Notes under the pieces: model-generated
Database searches by the model: none
What the model was told of the DNA's origin: nothing
What the model saw: only the letters and a program-made list of their open reading frames with translations
NCBI GenBank assembly: GCA_039707465.1
Contig: CM077653.1
Coordinates: forward strand, 2,169,001 to 2,233,000
Direction of reading: 5' to 3'
Source of the DNA: Rhabdophis nuchalis
Lineage: Eukaryota > Chordata > Lepidosauria > Squamata > Natricidae
Length of the DNA: 64,000 bases
Position numbers and translations under genes: made by a program
Shown here: positions 41,736-52,110 of the stretch, piece after piece
Layout of the letters: every line of letters begins with the position of its first letter
Position numbering within the stretch: position 1 is the stretch's first letter

Positions 41736-42100
41736 AGATATTCTTTTCATAAGCAAGTAACGTATTTAGAAGCCAATGTGATCAATATTAATGCAAAATT
41801 TAACTATTCTTTTGGCCCCCTTCCTAAGATAAACCTTTAACACCTTAAGCTTCAAAGAAGAATAAGATGTGTGTGCGTGTGTGTAATTAATTTCAAATGA
41901 AATTAACCCAAATTGAATTTAATTCTAATTAGATTAGTGAGAACGTGCTGAATGCAAATATGTGTAATTCGACAAATTATGCTTTAATTTTAATTTTAAT
42001 TAACCGCTTTAATTAAATCTAACCAATGCATCCCCTTAAATGAATGCAATTTTAATTTGATTTGGTTTGTGAATTAAAATTATTATGATTTATTAAGGTC
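41736..42100. other. AT-rich unique block with many TTAAT/TAATT motifs
   Basis: Contains ttttaattttaattaaccgc and aattgaatttaattctaatt. No simple periodicity or transposon ends. Possible conserved noncoding or matrix-associated sequence; conservation cannot be assessed here. Confidence 0.3.
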
Positions 42101-42433
42101 ATGCTAATAGGAACCCCTGTCTGCACCAGGTAGAATAAGGCACAATGACCACTTGGGAATCCAAAGAATATTAATTGGAATTGCAGCTCCCTGGGATTCT
42201 CTGTCTTTCATTGCATAACAGCAATATCCTATTTTCATTGCATCTTTAAGATCTGTGATTTAATAGGTGGGGGAAGGAAAAAATGAGATTAAAGTCATTT
42301 CTCAAACAAGTAATGCAATGTGTATTAAATTAGAGTGGGATTAGAAGGCTGAAATTTTGTCCCTTCTTTAAGCAAAGTATATCCAATACCACCATTCTTC
42401 ATAGGATTAAGTCCCCAACATCTCATCTGTTCG
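42101..42433. other. Unassigned sequence
   Basis: Nothing recognised. Confidence 0.4.
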
Positions 42434-42770
42434 TCATAACATTGGAAGGGACCCTGGAGGTCTTCTAGTCAAACCCACTGCTCAAGCAAGAGACCCCGTG
42501 CCAATTCAGACAAATGGTTGTCCAATCTCTTCTTGAAGACCTCCAGTGTTGGAGCATTTACAACTTCTGGAGGCAACTTCTGTTCCACTGATTAATTGTT
42601 CTCACTGTCAAGAAATTCCTCCTTAGTTCTAAGTTGCTTCTCTCGGTTGATGAGTTTTCCACCCATTGCTTCTTGTCCTGCCCTCAGGTGCTTTGGAGAA
42701 TAGCTTGACTCCCTCTTCTTTGGAGCAACTCCTGCGATATTGGAACATTGGATATTCTTCTCTGTCCTTG
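42434..42770 (-). mobile_element. CR1 LINE 3' end
   Basis: Inverted CR1 terminus (ctggaggtcttctagtcaaa) through tcttgtcctgccctcaggtg to cttctttggagcaactcctg, where similarity stops. Confidence 0.88.
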
Positions 42771-42969
42771 GTATACTTCTTGTATTGTGGTATCCCCGCC
42801 TGGACACCATGTTTTAGGTGTGCTCTGACCTAGACAGCGTTTTGAAGAGAATGTTCATAATTCAGGGTAGAGCTTTTGTAGTCATAGAGGCTCAATTAAA
42901 GCCAAGGAGGTGACTTTGCATCTCACCCCAAAAGGTTTTGGGGTAACTCCACAGGGCATGAGCAAAACA
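42771..42969. other. Unassigned sequence
   Basis: Short spacer between CR1 and the Penelope-like pair. Confidence 0.3.
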
Positions 42970-43170
42970 CCAACAAAGGAGAACATTTATAGCTCAGAAC
43001 TGAAGAGAGGGGTTCTTGGTACTTTCTTGTGCTTTTCCTGCAGATGTTTCATTACCCAACTAGGCAACACCATCAGTGCTAGTGACTGGGTGACTGATGA
43101 TGTTACCTAGTTTGGTTAATGAAACGCCTGCAAGAAAACCAGCCAAGCTCAGAGGGCACCAAAGACCCCC
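42970..43170. mobile_element. Head-to-head pair of Penelope-like units
   Basis: A minus-strand unit (gcagatgtttcattacccaa, ctaggcaacaccatcagtgc) is followed after about 15 bases by a plus-strand unit (actgatgatgttacctagtt, tggttaatgaaacgcctgca). Each has a CTGATG box and GAAAC on its own strand. The minus unit has ATC and the plus unit GCC after GAAAC. Together they form an imperfect hairpin of about 50-base arms. Confidence 0.55.
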
Positions 43171-43950
43171 CTGAGGAGCAAAACACAACTTGCTTAGCTT
43201 CACTCCACCACTCTGATCTCCATTGAAGGCAAAAGACCTTCCAAGCCAAACTACAACTCCTAAACCTCCCCTGTAAAATCCATCTACTCCTAGCTCCCAC
43301 TGGTAGCCATCGAGATTGGCCTTCCCCTGTCAGATAGCTTTTCAATCTGTCCTGAAGATTTGAAAGGGGTTTCTTCCACTCAGAAAACCCCAGTGGGCCT
43401 TTCGGTTTAGACAGATTCTTCAGCTCTTGTGGCCTCATTAAAGGAAAGTTCTTGAGATCCTTGAAAGGAAGCCAGGAGGGTTCAAACTCTTGATGGGCGT
43501 ACGCTCAACAATAATTAAATGCCTGCTTCTCCGGCCCCAGAAGAGACTTCGCAAAATCTTGGGAAAGTTATCCGACCAGCTCCAGACTTTCCGTGCTTTC
43601 GCCCAACTCTCCCTGCAGCCCCTGGGATTTGTGAGCTGGCTCCCTTCCCAGCCCTAATCGTTTTTATAAATTTCCTTGTTCTGCTTGATGGGGAGCTCTG
43701 CTGCAGCCCCCGAAATCTTTCTCTGTCATCTGTAGGCCCCCCGTGACTTTCCCTTCTTCTTCGCTGCGGCTTTGATGTTGTGTGTTTTCTGCAGTATCCT
43801 TGCGGCTCGGACAACACTTTTTTCCTTTGAAGCACCTATTTCGTCTCATTTTCTCTTTATATGCATCCATACCTGCACGGATGCAACAGCCTCATCTCCA
43901 GAGACTTTGGGATCCCATCCTTGCGATCCTATTTGAAGGCAGCTGGGATC
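43171..43950. other. Unassigned sequence
   Basis: No recognised element. Overlapping 75-106 codon frames on both strands are not convincing. Confidence 0.4.
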
Positions 43951-44346
43951 CAGAATCACAGAGTTGGAAGGGGCCTTGGAGGTCTTCTAGTCCAACACAC
44001 TGCTCAGGCAGAAGACCCTATTCCATTTCAGACAAATGGCTATCCAGCATCCTCTTAAAGACTTCCAGTGTTGGGGCATTCACAACTTCTGGAGGCAACT
44101 TCTGTTCCACTGATTGGTTGTTCTAACTGCCAGGAAATTCCTCCTCAGTTCTAAGTTGCTTCTCTCTTTGATTAGTTTCCACCCGTTGCTTCTTGTCCTG
44201 CCCTCAGGTGCTTTGGAGAGTAGCTTGACTCCCTCTTCTTTGGGGCAACCGCTGAGATATCGGAAGACTGCTATCATGTCTGCCCTGGTCCTCCTTTCCA
44301 TTAAACTAGACATACCCAGTTCCTGCAACCGTTCTTCATATTCATT
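43951..44346 (-). mobile_element. CR1 LINE, ORF2 C-terminus and 3' end
   Basis: Inverted terminus cttggaggtcttctagtcca through cgttcttcatattcatttgg. The minus-strand frame retains YEERLQELGMSSLMERRTRA and GVKLLSKAPEGRTRSNGWKL. Confidence 0.92.
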
Positions 44347-44647
44347 TGGATTTATATGGATCTGGTGGTCATTATTCCCGCTTCCCATTTAAATAATGAA
44401 CATTCCCCCACCATCCCTGGTCTCAGCTGCCTAAGACAGATCTGGCGTCTGCAAGAATAATAATGATTAAAACCTTTTTCATTATAAGCAACCTCGCTTT
44501 CTCCTGTTCTCCTTAGGAGCGAATTCTCACACCAAGATTAGAGACACTGTCATCATCGTCTCTCAGGGAGAAAATCAAAACTGATTTGAAAAAAATAATT
44601 TAAAAGGCTAATTGTCCAATGGCAGCTGAGAAACGGAAGTATGAATC
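44347..44647. other. Unassigned sequence
   Basis: Nothing recognised. Confidence 0.4.
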
Positions 44648-44905
44648 TGTTCTGACCGAGGCTTCCCGAGAGCCTGAAGCCGACTCCTGGTCCCGACAAA
44701 AACCCCTTGTATTAATTGACTGTGAATTCTGCTCCTTCTCCTCCATCAAAGTCTTTCAAGGGAGGATTTACCGTCACAGACCTTCTCTGGCTTGGAGAGC
44801 TGCCAGGCCGATCTCTGCAAAACTTGGCCAGGAATCTCGGAGAGTCATGAACCAATGAAGCGAACTAATTCCCTCCTGCAAACTCCACTCCCCTTTCGCT
44901 CCTCT
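44648..44905 (-). mobile_element. LTR fragment, minus strand
   Basis: Starts with TGTTCTGACC, the reverse complement of the LTR 3' end. It matches the second half of the solo LTR at 16397 (aagtctttcaagggaggatt, gagctgccaggccgatctct, ctcctgcaaactccactccc). It is cut where a SINE tail begins. Confidence 0.75.
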
Positions 44906-44958
44906 GTAAAACACTATGAAGCGGTATAGAAGTCTAAGCGCTATTGGTATCTAACATT
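44906..44958 (+). mobile_element. Bov-B-like SINE tail fragment
   Basis: Only the last 50 bases of the Sauria-type SINE (ctatgaagcggtatagaagt, ctaagcgctattggtatc). Confidence 0.7.
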
Positions 44959-44979
44959 AATATGTAGCAGCCAACCAAG

Positions 44980-45206
44980 AATCCTGGTGGCACAGTGATT
45001 AGAGTGCAGTATTGCAGGCTAACTCTGCCAACCGTCAGCAGTTCGATCCTGACCAGCTCAAGGTTGACTCAGCCTCCCATCCTTCCGAGGTGGGTAAAAT
45101 GAGGACCCAGATTGTTGGGGGCAAGAGGCGGACTCTGTAAACCGCTTAGAGGGGGCTGTAAAAGCACTGTGAAGCGGTATATAAGTCTAAGGGTTACTGC
45201 TATTAT
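44980..45206 (+). mobile_element. tRNA-derived SINE with Bov-B-like tail, well preserved
   Basis: A box TGGCACAGTGATTAGAG, B box AGTTCGATCCTG, body ggtgggtaaaatgaggaccc and agattgttgggggcaagagg, tail gaagcggtatataagtctaa. The best copy of this SINE in the window. Confidence 0.9.
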
Positions 45207-45467
45207 CCATCCTCCTAGCGCGTGGCTGATTTGACAACTACTTTGCCACAATATAAAAAAGATGACAGTCATGTGTCATCAGGGAGCTCCGATGTTGTTT
45301 CCTTCGCCCACGTTCATCTCTTGAGAAATTTGACCTTGAAGACAGTCAACAGTCGGCATCTGACGCTTTGCAACTGCCGTGGGTTTCCTTCGCCGTGTCA
45401 TTGGAAACCTTCAGAGGAAATTAAAGGGGGTGGGTAGCGAACGGGATTCTTGTCTGCAAATTCCCGG
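45207..45467. other. Unassigned sequence
   Basis: Nothing recognised. Confidence 0.4.
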
Positions 45468-45470
45468 AGA

Positions 45471-45507
<37 letters not shown>

Positions 45508-47155
45508 ATTAAATTTATACCCCGCCCTTCTCCAAACGGACCCAGGGCGGCGCACAGGGATGTTAAAACACATATAAAACATATAAAAATTTTAAAAACT
45601 TATTCTAATAGACCCTGCGCTAAAAACCGAATTTAAAAAACCCAAATTTAAAACTATCTAAGAGTCAGTAATGGGGGTTATGCTAGGCCGGCTAGATGGA
45701 ATAGGTGTGTCTTCAGACACTTGCGGAAGAGGCGGAGGTCAGAGATGGTGCGGAGTTCAGGGGGTAGGTCGTTCCAAAGGGCAGGGCCCGCCACAGAGAA
45801 GGCTCTTCCCCTGGGTGTCGCCAGTCGGCATTGTCCAGCCGACGGCACCCTGAGGAGGCCCTCTCTGTGGGAGCATATCGGTCTGAGGGATGTATGGGGC
45901 AGGAGGCGGTCTCGCATATAACTAGGCCCCGAGCCATGGAGCGCTTTAAAGATGGTCGTTAAAACCTTGAAGCGCACCCGAAAGACCACAGGGAGCCAGT
46001 GCAGCTCGCGCAGGATAGGTGTTATGTGGGAGTGTCTAGGCGCTCCCGTAATCACCCGCGCGGCTGCGTTCTGGACTAGCTGCAGCTTTCGGGTGCACCT
46101 CAAGGGGAGCCCCATGTAGAGAGCATTACAGTAGTCAAGTCGAGAGGTGACGAGTGCTTGAGTGACTGTGCGTAAGGCACCCCGGTCCAGTAAGGGGCGC
46201 AATTGGCACATCAGGCGTACCTGATGGAATGCCCCCCTGGCCACGGCTGCCACATGATCTTCCATAGATAGCCGGGAATCCAGGAGGACACCCAAATTGC
46301 GTGCCCTCTCCACGGGGGCCAGTGTTTCGCCCCCAATGGCCAGAGTTGGAATAATCTGGCTGAACCGGGGCGCCGGAAGCCACAGCCACTCAGTCTTGGA
46401 CGGGTTGAGCCTGAGTTTGTTACCACCCATCCAGATCCGTACGGCCTCCAAACACCGGGACATAACCTCGACGGCATCGTTGGGGTGGTCTGGGGTGGAT
46501 ATGTACAACTGAGTATCATCAGCGTACAGATGATATCCCACCCCAAAACCACGGATGATCTCACCCAGCGGCTTCATATATGTGTTGAACAGTAAGGGCG
46601 AGAGGACCGACCCCTGAGGAACCCCACATATGAGGGACCTCGAGGCCGACCTCTGCCCCCCTGTCAACACATATTGCGACCGACCAGAGAGGTAGGATGA
46701 GAACCACCGCAGAACGGTGCCTCCCAACCCCAACCTCCCCAGTCGGTGCAATAGGATACCATGGTCGATGGTATCAAAAGCCGCTGAGAGGTCTAATAGG
46801 ACTAGGATAGAGGAATATCCTCTATCCCGCGCCCTCCAGAGATCATCAACCAACGCGACCAATGCCGTCTCGGTGCTGTGCCCGGGTCGGAAGCCGGACT
46901 GGCGCGGGTCTAGATAATCAACTTCCTCCAAGTGTCGCGGAAACTGTTGGGCCACCACACTCTCAACAACCTTCACTAAAAAGTGGAGGTTGGAGACGGG
47001 ACGATAGTTCTCTAATAATGCTGGATCCAGGGACGGCTTCTTGAGGAGGGGCCTCACCACCGCCTCTTTCAGGATGGGTTGTGCGCGAAAGGAAAGAGAT
47101 TTTGACAGGCTACGAAGCCCGTCTCCACGCTGAACGGCAATCAACAAATTAAAAG
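45468..47155 (-). mobile_element. L2-clade LINE, 1.7 kb, 5' truncated
   Basis: The longest transposon copy here. On the minus strand: reverse transcriptase and C-terminal region, then a 3' UTR with ctgtgcgccgccctgggtcc in inverted form near 45536-45555, and a TTTA-rich tail at 45473-45510. The upstream endonuclease part is absent. About eight shorter copies of the same 3' end lie elsewhere in the window. Confidence 0.93.
45678..47147 (-). CDS. L2-type ORF2 protein, C-terminal 489 residues (reverse transcriptase)
   Basis: Uninterrupted frame of 489 codons; the first Met is not the native start, because the frame is the truncated remainder of a longer ORF2. Reverse transcriptase landmarks in order: NYRPVSNL (residues 47-54), LDLSAAFDTIDH with the first catalytic Asp (118-129), GVPQGSVLSPLLFN (175-188), and the YADD box (208-211). 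A thumb-like region and the family C-terminus ending HLAGLA follow. In the complete element this enzyme nicks DNA and copies its own RNA at the target site. Here the endonuclease is missing, so the copy cannot move by itself. The intact frame suggests a recent insertion. Confidence 0.9.
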   Translation of the reverse strand: MLIAVQRGDGLRSLSKSLSFRAQPILKEAVVRPLLKKPSLDPALLENYRPVSNLHFLVKVVESVVAQQFPRHLEEVDYLDPRQSGFRPGHSTETALVALVDDLWRARDRGYSSILVLLDLSAAFDTIDHGILLHRLGRLGLGGTVLRWFSSYLSGRSQYVLTGGQRSASRSLICGVPQGSVLSPLLFNTYMKPLGEIIRGFGVGYHLYADDTQLYISTPDHPNDAVEVMSRCLEAVRIWMGGNKLRLNPSKTEWLWLPAPRFSQIIPTLAIGGETLAPVERARNLGVLLDSRLSMEDHVAAVARGAFHQVRLMCQLRPLLDRGALRTVTQALVTSRLDYCNALYMGLPLRCTRKLQLVQNAAARVITGAPRHSHITPILRELHWLPVVFRVRFKVLTTIFKALHGSGPSYMRDRLLPHTSLRPICSHREGLLRVPSAGQCRLATPRGRAFSVAGPALWNDLPPELRTISDLRLFRKCLKTHLFHLAGLA

Positions 47156-47394
47156 GCCGCCATTGATTGAGGCTTCAGCTGCTTTCTGCTCGAGAGACGG
47201 GGCTGGTCGGTGTTGTACGAAGGAGGGCAAACAAACCCTTGTTAAGCCTTCCTTGGGAGGCCCAACCCTGCCATGTTTTTTTGGGGGGGGGGGAATACGC
47301 ACGCTTGCTCTGCAGATTGCGAAGGAGAACAAAAATAAAAAGATCTCGGATTAGCAACAGGGTGGATGTTTTTTTCCCAAGGTCCAAAAAGAAT
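47156..47394. other. Unassigned sequence
   Basis: Contains a short poly-G (47284-47293). Nothing else recognised. Confidence 0.35.
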
Positions 47395-47575
47395 TAACAG
47401 AGTTGGAAGGGGCCTTGGAGGTCTTCTAGTCCAACCCCCTGCTAAAGCAGGAGGCCCTATACCACTCTGGACAAAGGGCTGTCCAGTTTCTTCTTAGAAG
47501 CCTCCAGTGATGGACCACCCACAACTTCTGGAGGCCAGATGTTCCACGGGTTGGTTGTTCTCACAAGCAGCGGTT
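47395..47575 (-). mobile_element. CR1 3' end fragment
   Basis: Inverted terminus cttggaggtcttctagtcca to ccacaacttctggaggccag. It faces a plus-strand CR1 fragment 40 bases away. Confidence 0.88.
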
Positions 47576-47611
47576 ATTAAAATACCAGCTGCTGGAGGAA
47601 AATGGTCAGAA

Positions 47612-47958
47612 AACTTTGATGAAAAGAAGGACCAGGGGAGACATGATAGCATTGTGACAATATCTCAGGGGTTGCCCCAAAGAAGAGGGAGTCAAGCTAT
47701 TCTCCAAAGCACCTGAGGGCAGGACAAGAAGCAATGGGTGGAAACTCATCAAGGAGAGAAGCAACTTAGAACTGAGGGGAAATTGCATTGTTAAAACAAT
47801 TAATCAGTGGAACAACTTGCCTCCAGAAGTTGTAAATGTTCCAACACTGGAAGTTTTTAAGAAGATGTTGGATAACCATTTGTCTGAAATGGTGTAGGGC
47901 TTCCTGCCTATATGTGGGTGGACTAGAAGACCTCCAAGGTCCCTTCCAACTCTGTTAT
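47612..47958 (+). mobile_element. CR1 LINE, ORF2 C-terminus and 3' end
   Basis: gatgaaaagaaggaccaggg, aggggttgccccaaagaaga, ctagaagacctccaaggtcc. It runs into an ATTCT repeat. Confidence 0.9.
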
Positions 47959-48095
47959 TCTATTCTATTCTATTCTATTCTCTACTCCACTCCACTCCAC
48001 TCTTCTATTCTACTCTATTCTATTCTATACTATTCTATACTATATTCTACACTGTTCTGTTCTATTCTGTTCTGTTCTGTTCTATTCTATTCTAT
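47959..48095 (+). repeat. (ATTCT)n-derived microsatellite at a CR1 end
   Basis: Begins at the CR1 terminus. Units drift to CCACT, ATACT and TTCTG forms. Confidence 0.93.
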
Positions 48096-48936
48096 CTGTC
48101 CAGAACTGGATGTTTCCACACACCAGACTGACCTTGCATGAGAGAAGAAGGCAGACTCGATGACCCTCTAGATTTGTCCCCAACCTCTTTTATTCTTCTC
48201 TGCCGTTTCAATCCCTGAGATGAGAACACCAGAAGTCCCAGAAGCCCCTGAGCCCCACTGCATCCCTCACTTACCTTCAGGTAAGGTGGGTGGTCTATAA
48301 ATTCTATAAATAAACACAAACGTGTCACACGGGTTTGTTCCAGACTCCCTCCCACCCAGCCGTTCCACACCAAGCGTGGCTGCACAACTGAGTGCTAGAA
48401 GAGACCACGCCATGGAAGAGCTCAGTTGAGCCACAGCACGTCTTGTAGGCAGAAATTAATGTTTCGGAACATCATATTATCGGATTGGTTTTAAATAGAT
48501 GTTTCCCTGCTTTTGGCTAATGAAATGAAAGCTGCTTAGAAGAGTCAGGAGAAAAATGGTATCAACCCAGACTGATGATGGCCTTCGGAAGCCTCTTCCT
48601 CAGTTCTTCTGTCTCCCCCCAACCCTTCCATCCTTCATTGATGCTGGAACACAAGCCGCAAATGACAAGCTTCAGCGAGCAGATGAATATCTATTTATGC
48701 CGAAATGGAGAGTGTGTGAATAGTTATTGGGAGGACAAATGTATTTTGACAGGTATCTAATTTCATTCTGTGGATAAAACTCATTTTGTCAAGTGGTCCA
48801 GCCTGTTCCTTCCTGGCCCCTTCCTTCTTTTTTTGTGGAGAGTGTGTGGATTTCTTTTAGGGGGGGACATCCGCTCAAGCGCATTTATCAAACTATTAGA
48901 AAGTAATGTACTATCATGTTTCTCCAGGTGTAAATG
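48096..48936. other. Unassigned sequence
   Basis: No recognised element or gene. Confidence 0.4.
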
Positions 48937-49410
48937 TGTAAATTGTTCTCACTGTCAGGAAACTTCTCCTTAGTTCTAAGTTGCTTCTCTCCCTTGATTA
49001 GTTTCCACCCATTGCTTCTTGTTCTGCCTTCAGGTGCCTTGGAGAATAGTTTGACTCTCTCTTCTTTAGGGCAGACCCTGAGATATTGTAACACTGCTAT
49101 CATGTCTCCCCTAGTCCTTCTTTTCATTAAACTAGACATACCCAGTTTCTGCAACCGTTCTTCGTATGTTTGAGCCTCCAGTCCCCTAGTCCTCTTTGTT
49201 GCTCTTCTCTGCCCTCTTTCTAGAGTCTCCACATCTTTATTTTTACAAGTGTGGCCTTTCCAAGTTCTTATAAAGTGGTAATAACCCTTCACGGGATCTT
49301 GATTCTCTCCCTCTGTTGATGCAGCCTAGAACTGTGTTGGCTTTTCTGGCAGCTGCTGCACACGGCTGGCTCCTATTTCAATGGTTGCCCACTAGGACTC
49401 CAAGATCCCT
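48937..49410 (-). mobile_element. CR1 LINE, internal ORF2 C-terminal region
   Basis: Lacks the last 150 bases found in other copies but extends further upstream (gaactgtgttggcttttctg, tggttgcccactaggactcc). Landmarks on the minus strand include TYEERLQKLGMSSLMKRRTR. Confidence 0.9.
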
Positions 49411-49977
49411 CTCAGATGACATCTGCCAACTCCTTCCAAACTCTGGGGTGCAATCTGTCAGTTCCCGGTGAAATCCAAATGAGGACCCCATCATTTCCCA
49501 TAGCAGAAAGACCTTCCCCCTGATAGTCAAGAAATGGGCCACTGAAATGTGGCAGCCTCATCGGAGGAAAGGAAGCCCACACCTCTTCAGGGATTAGAGC
49601 CACAGCCATAGAAAAACACAAGAGGATTTTTAGGAGGCTCCCGCAGGGAACTATTGCACCAATCCGCAATATCAATAATGCTCTAAGGATAATCTGTCTT
49701 GCAACGGTAAGCGTGAAGGGGGAAACAGAAGGTCGATAGCGCATTTATATTAAGCAATTTTCTATATGAATCAATAACACATTTATATTTAATAATCTTT
49801 TGTATTGGGCAATTTTCTATGTATAATGGAACAATAAAATAGCATTGTATCAGACTTGGTATTGGTCTAATATTTAGCTTACTGAATATCCTTCTTTATT
49901 GATCTCGAAAGCAGGTTGGACCCGCTGTTTGGAGACGAAATAAGTTAAAAAGAGGTAGAGGCTCTCCCTGGGGATGC
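49411..49977. other. Unassigned sequence
   Basis: The right half is AT-rich with the segment gcatttatattaagcaattt repeated in variant form. No family recognised. Confidence 0.35.
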
Positions 49978-50371
49978 TACACGAAATCCTCGACTTATAA
50001 CAGTTGATTTAGTGACCAAACGTACAACAGCTCTGGGGGGGAAAAGTGATTTATGATCATTTTTCACACCATCGTTGCAGCGTTCCCCATAGGCCCATGA
50101 TCAAAATTCAGGTGCTTGGCAACTGACTCGCATTTACGACCATCGCCATGTCCTGGGGTCATGTGATTTCCCCCTTTTCTGACAAGCAAAGTCCACAGGG
50201 AAGCCAGATTCACCTCACAACCCTATTTTTTAACACAACCACCACAGGTGGTTCACTTAACAACGGTGGCAAACAAGGCTGTAAAATGGGACAAAGCCCC
50301 CTTGACAATTGTCTCACTTAGCAACAGAAATTTGGGGCTCAGTCGTGGTCCTAAATCCAGGACTAGCTGTA
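49978..50371. mobile_element. Tigger/mariner-like nonautonomous DNA transposon
   Basis: Left end acacgaaatcctcgacttat and right end taaatccaggactagctgta are inverted relatives, bounded by TA. The interior (ggggtcatgtgatttccccc, ctgacaagcaaagtccacag, ggttcacttaacaacggtgg) is shared with 56845-57085. Family placement rests on the terminal sequence and TA flanks. Confidence 0.5.
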
Positions 50372-50452
50372 ATGGAAGGGTAGTCTTAAATTATGGGACG
50401 AGAGAGTCGAGGTAAATGTTAGGAAAAACTTCCTAATGATGGTTTGCTAGAG

Positions 50453-50771
50453 CAGGGGTCTCCAACCTTTGCAACTTTAAGTCTGAAGGACTTCAGCTCC
50501 CAGACTTCTCCAGCCAGCAAAGCTGGCTGGAGAAGTCTGGGAACTGAAGTCCTTCAGACTTAAAGTTGCAAAGGTTGGGGACCCCTGGCCCAGGCCCTGA
50601 CACTGACAGCTTTGCTGGCTGGAGAAGTCTGGGAGCTGAAGTCCTTCAGACTTAAAGTTGCAAAGGTTGGGGACCCCTGGCCCAGGCCCTGACACTGACA
50701 GCTTTGCTGGCTGGAGAAGTCTGGGAGCTGAAGTCCTTCAGACTTAAAGTTGCAAAGGTTGGGGACCTCTG
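50453..50771. mobile_element. hAT-type element with 92-bp repeats, second copy
   Basis: Starts CAGGGGTCTCCAACC, ends GGTTGGGGACCTCTG, flanked by perfect TGCTAGAG duplications (50445-50452 and 50772-50779). It carries the same 92-bp unit and linker as 11035-11674 in inverted orientation, with about two extra units after a normal palindromic half. Confidence 0.88.
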
Positions 50772-50779
50772 TGCTAGAG

Positions 50780-51790
50780 GAATGACTTTCTGAAGGAGGC
50801 AGTGAGACGTCCTTGGAGGGATGCCTTGAAGCCAGATGTGATGTTGGACCACATCAACAACGCCTTCTACGCCCAGGTTTTTCAAATCCCCTCTCTCCTC
50901 TTGGATGAGATTCTCATGCGGAAAACCTCTTCGTAGCCTTCACCCTTGTTGGGAGAAGGTCTTGAAGCAAGCAAACGATGGCCAACCGCAGAAGGAACAT
51001 GTCTGTAGAATGTGTAGCTCCTCTTGGGTCATTTGTTTTGCACCGTCCAAGGTTACCATGGACGAGCTACATAAATTTGAACTCATAAATAAAGTAATGA
51101 ATCAATAATCTCATAGAGGAATTTTAATGGCAGGTGGATCTATGGAGCTAGCTTTTGGCTTAACCAGAAAATGGTCAGTGCCTTTTCCAGGACTTAAGGC
51201 ATCTCAGTTGTCCTTGGCCATTCCAGTTGGGTTCCCCATCTGATCCCCCAATCTCTCAGAATAGACTGAGATGCCAGTTTCGTTCCCATCCAGACGGGGA
51301 TCTCCCTGGCATAGCCCTGTCACCTTTACCGGCTGTTTTCTGTCTTCTCAGCATCTTCTCAGCATCTTCTTGGCTTAGTTTTCACCTTGTTAGCAAGTTT
51401 CTATCTCGACACATTAAAATGGCAACCCATTAATGCAAACCATAATGAGAATCCATTAAGCTGCCTATAAACATTCCGTATCCTGCACTTTGAGGTGACC
51501 ATGAAAAGAGCTTGGCCTTCTTCTTTATGACTCTTTGAAAAATGTTGCCCTCTTCCCACTCCGTGGTCTTTGCTCAAGGCTAGACACCCCTCCGGTTCTG
51601 CCTCCGAAGGGTTTCATTTCCCCAGACCTCAATCTTCCTCACTGTCCTTCTTTGCATCCGGCTATGACCTCAGCTCCTCCTAGGGCAAGATCTGGTTGGG
51701 GGTTCTGGAGCAGTCTCCTGCAGAAAGAGCCAACGCTGACCCTGAGGGAGGACGAAAGGAATGGAGATTGCAAGGTCCTTGACATGAAGG
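50780..51790. other. Unassigned sequence
   Basis: No element or gene recognised. Confidence 0.4.
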
Positions 51791-52110
51791 GTCTTTGGTG
51801 TTCTCTAAGCTCAGTTGTATTTTTGCAGAAGATCATTAGTGTACCAAGGACCCCTTCCTTCTTCCTTCCTTCCTTCCTTCCTTCCTTCCTTCCTTCCTTC
51901 CTTCTAGCTGAAAATGTTACCAGTTGGTCATTAAACATCTGCAAGAAAACAACCAAGCTCAGATTGCACTAAGAGTCCTACACTCCTCCTCTTCCTCCTC
52001 CTCTTCCTCTTCCCCCACACTCCCTTCTAGCACTGATGGTGTTACCTAGTTGGGTCATGAAACGCCTGCAAGAAAACCACCAAGCTCAGAGAGCACCAAG
52101 GGCCCCTCAT
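51791..52110. mobile_element. Penelope-like units, one inverted and two direct
   Basis: Inverted unit at 51791-51858 (ctttggtgttctctaagctc). Direct units begin at 51905 (core degraded to CTGAAAA) and 52028 (CTGATGG, then catgaaacgcctgcaag, with GCC in place of the cleavage triplet). A (TTCC)n run (51860-51905) and a TCC-rich run lie between. Confidence 0.5.

Noticed and set aside
44980..45060. Possible tRNA gene
   Set aside because: tRNA-like head of a Sauria-type SINE; no mature tRNA fold.
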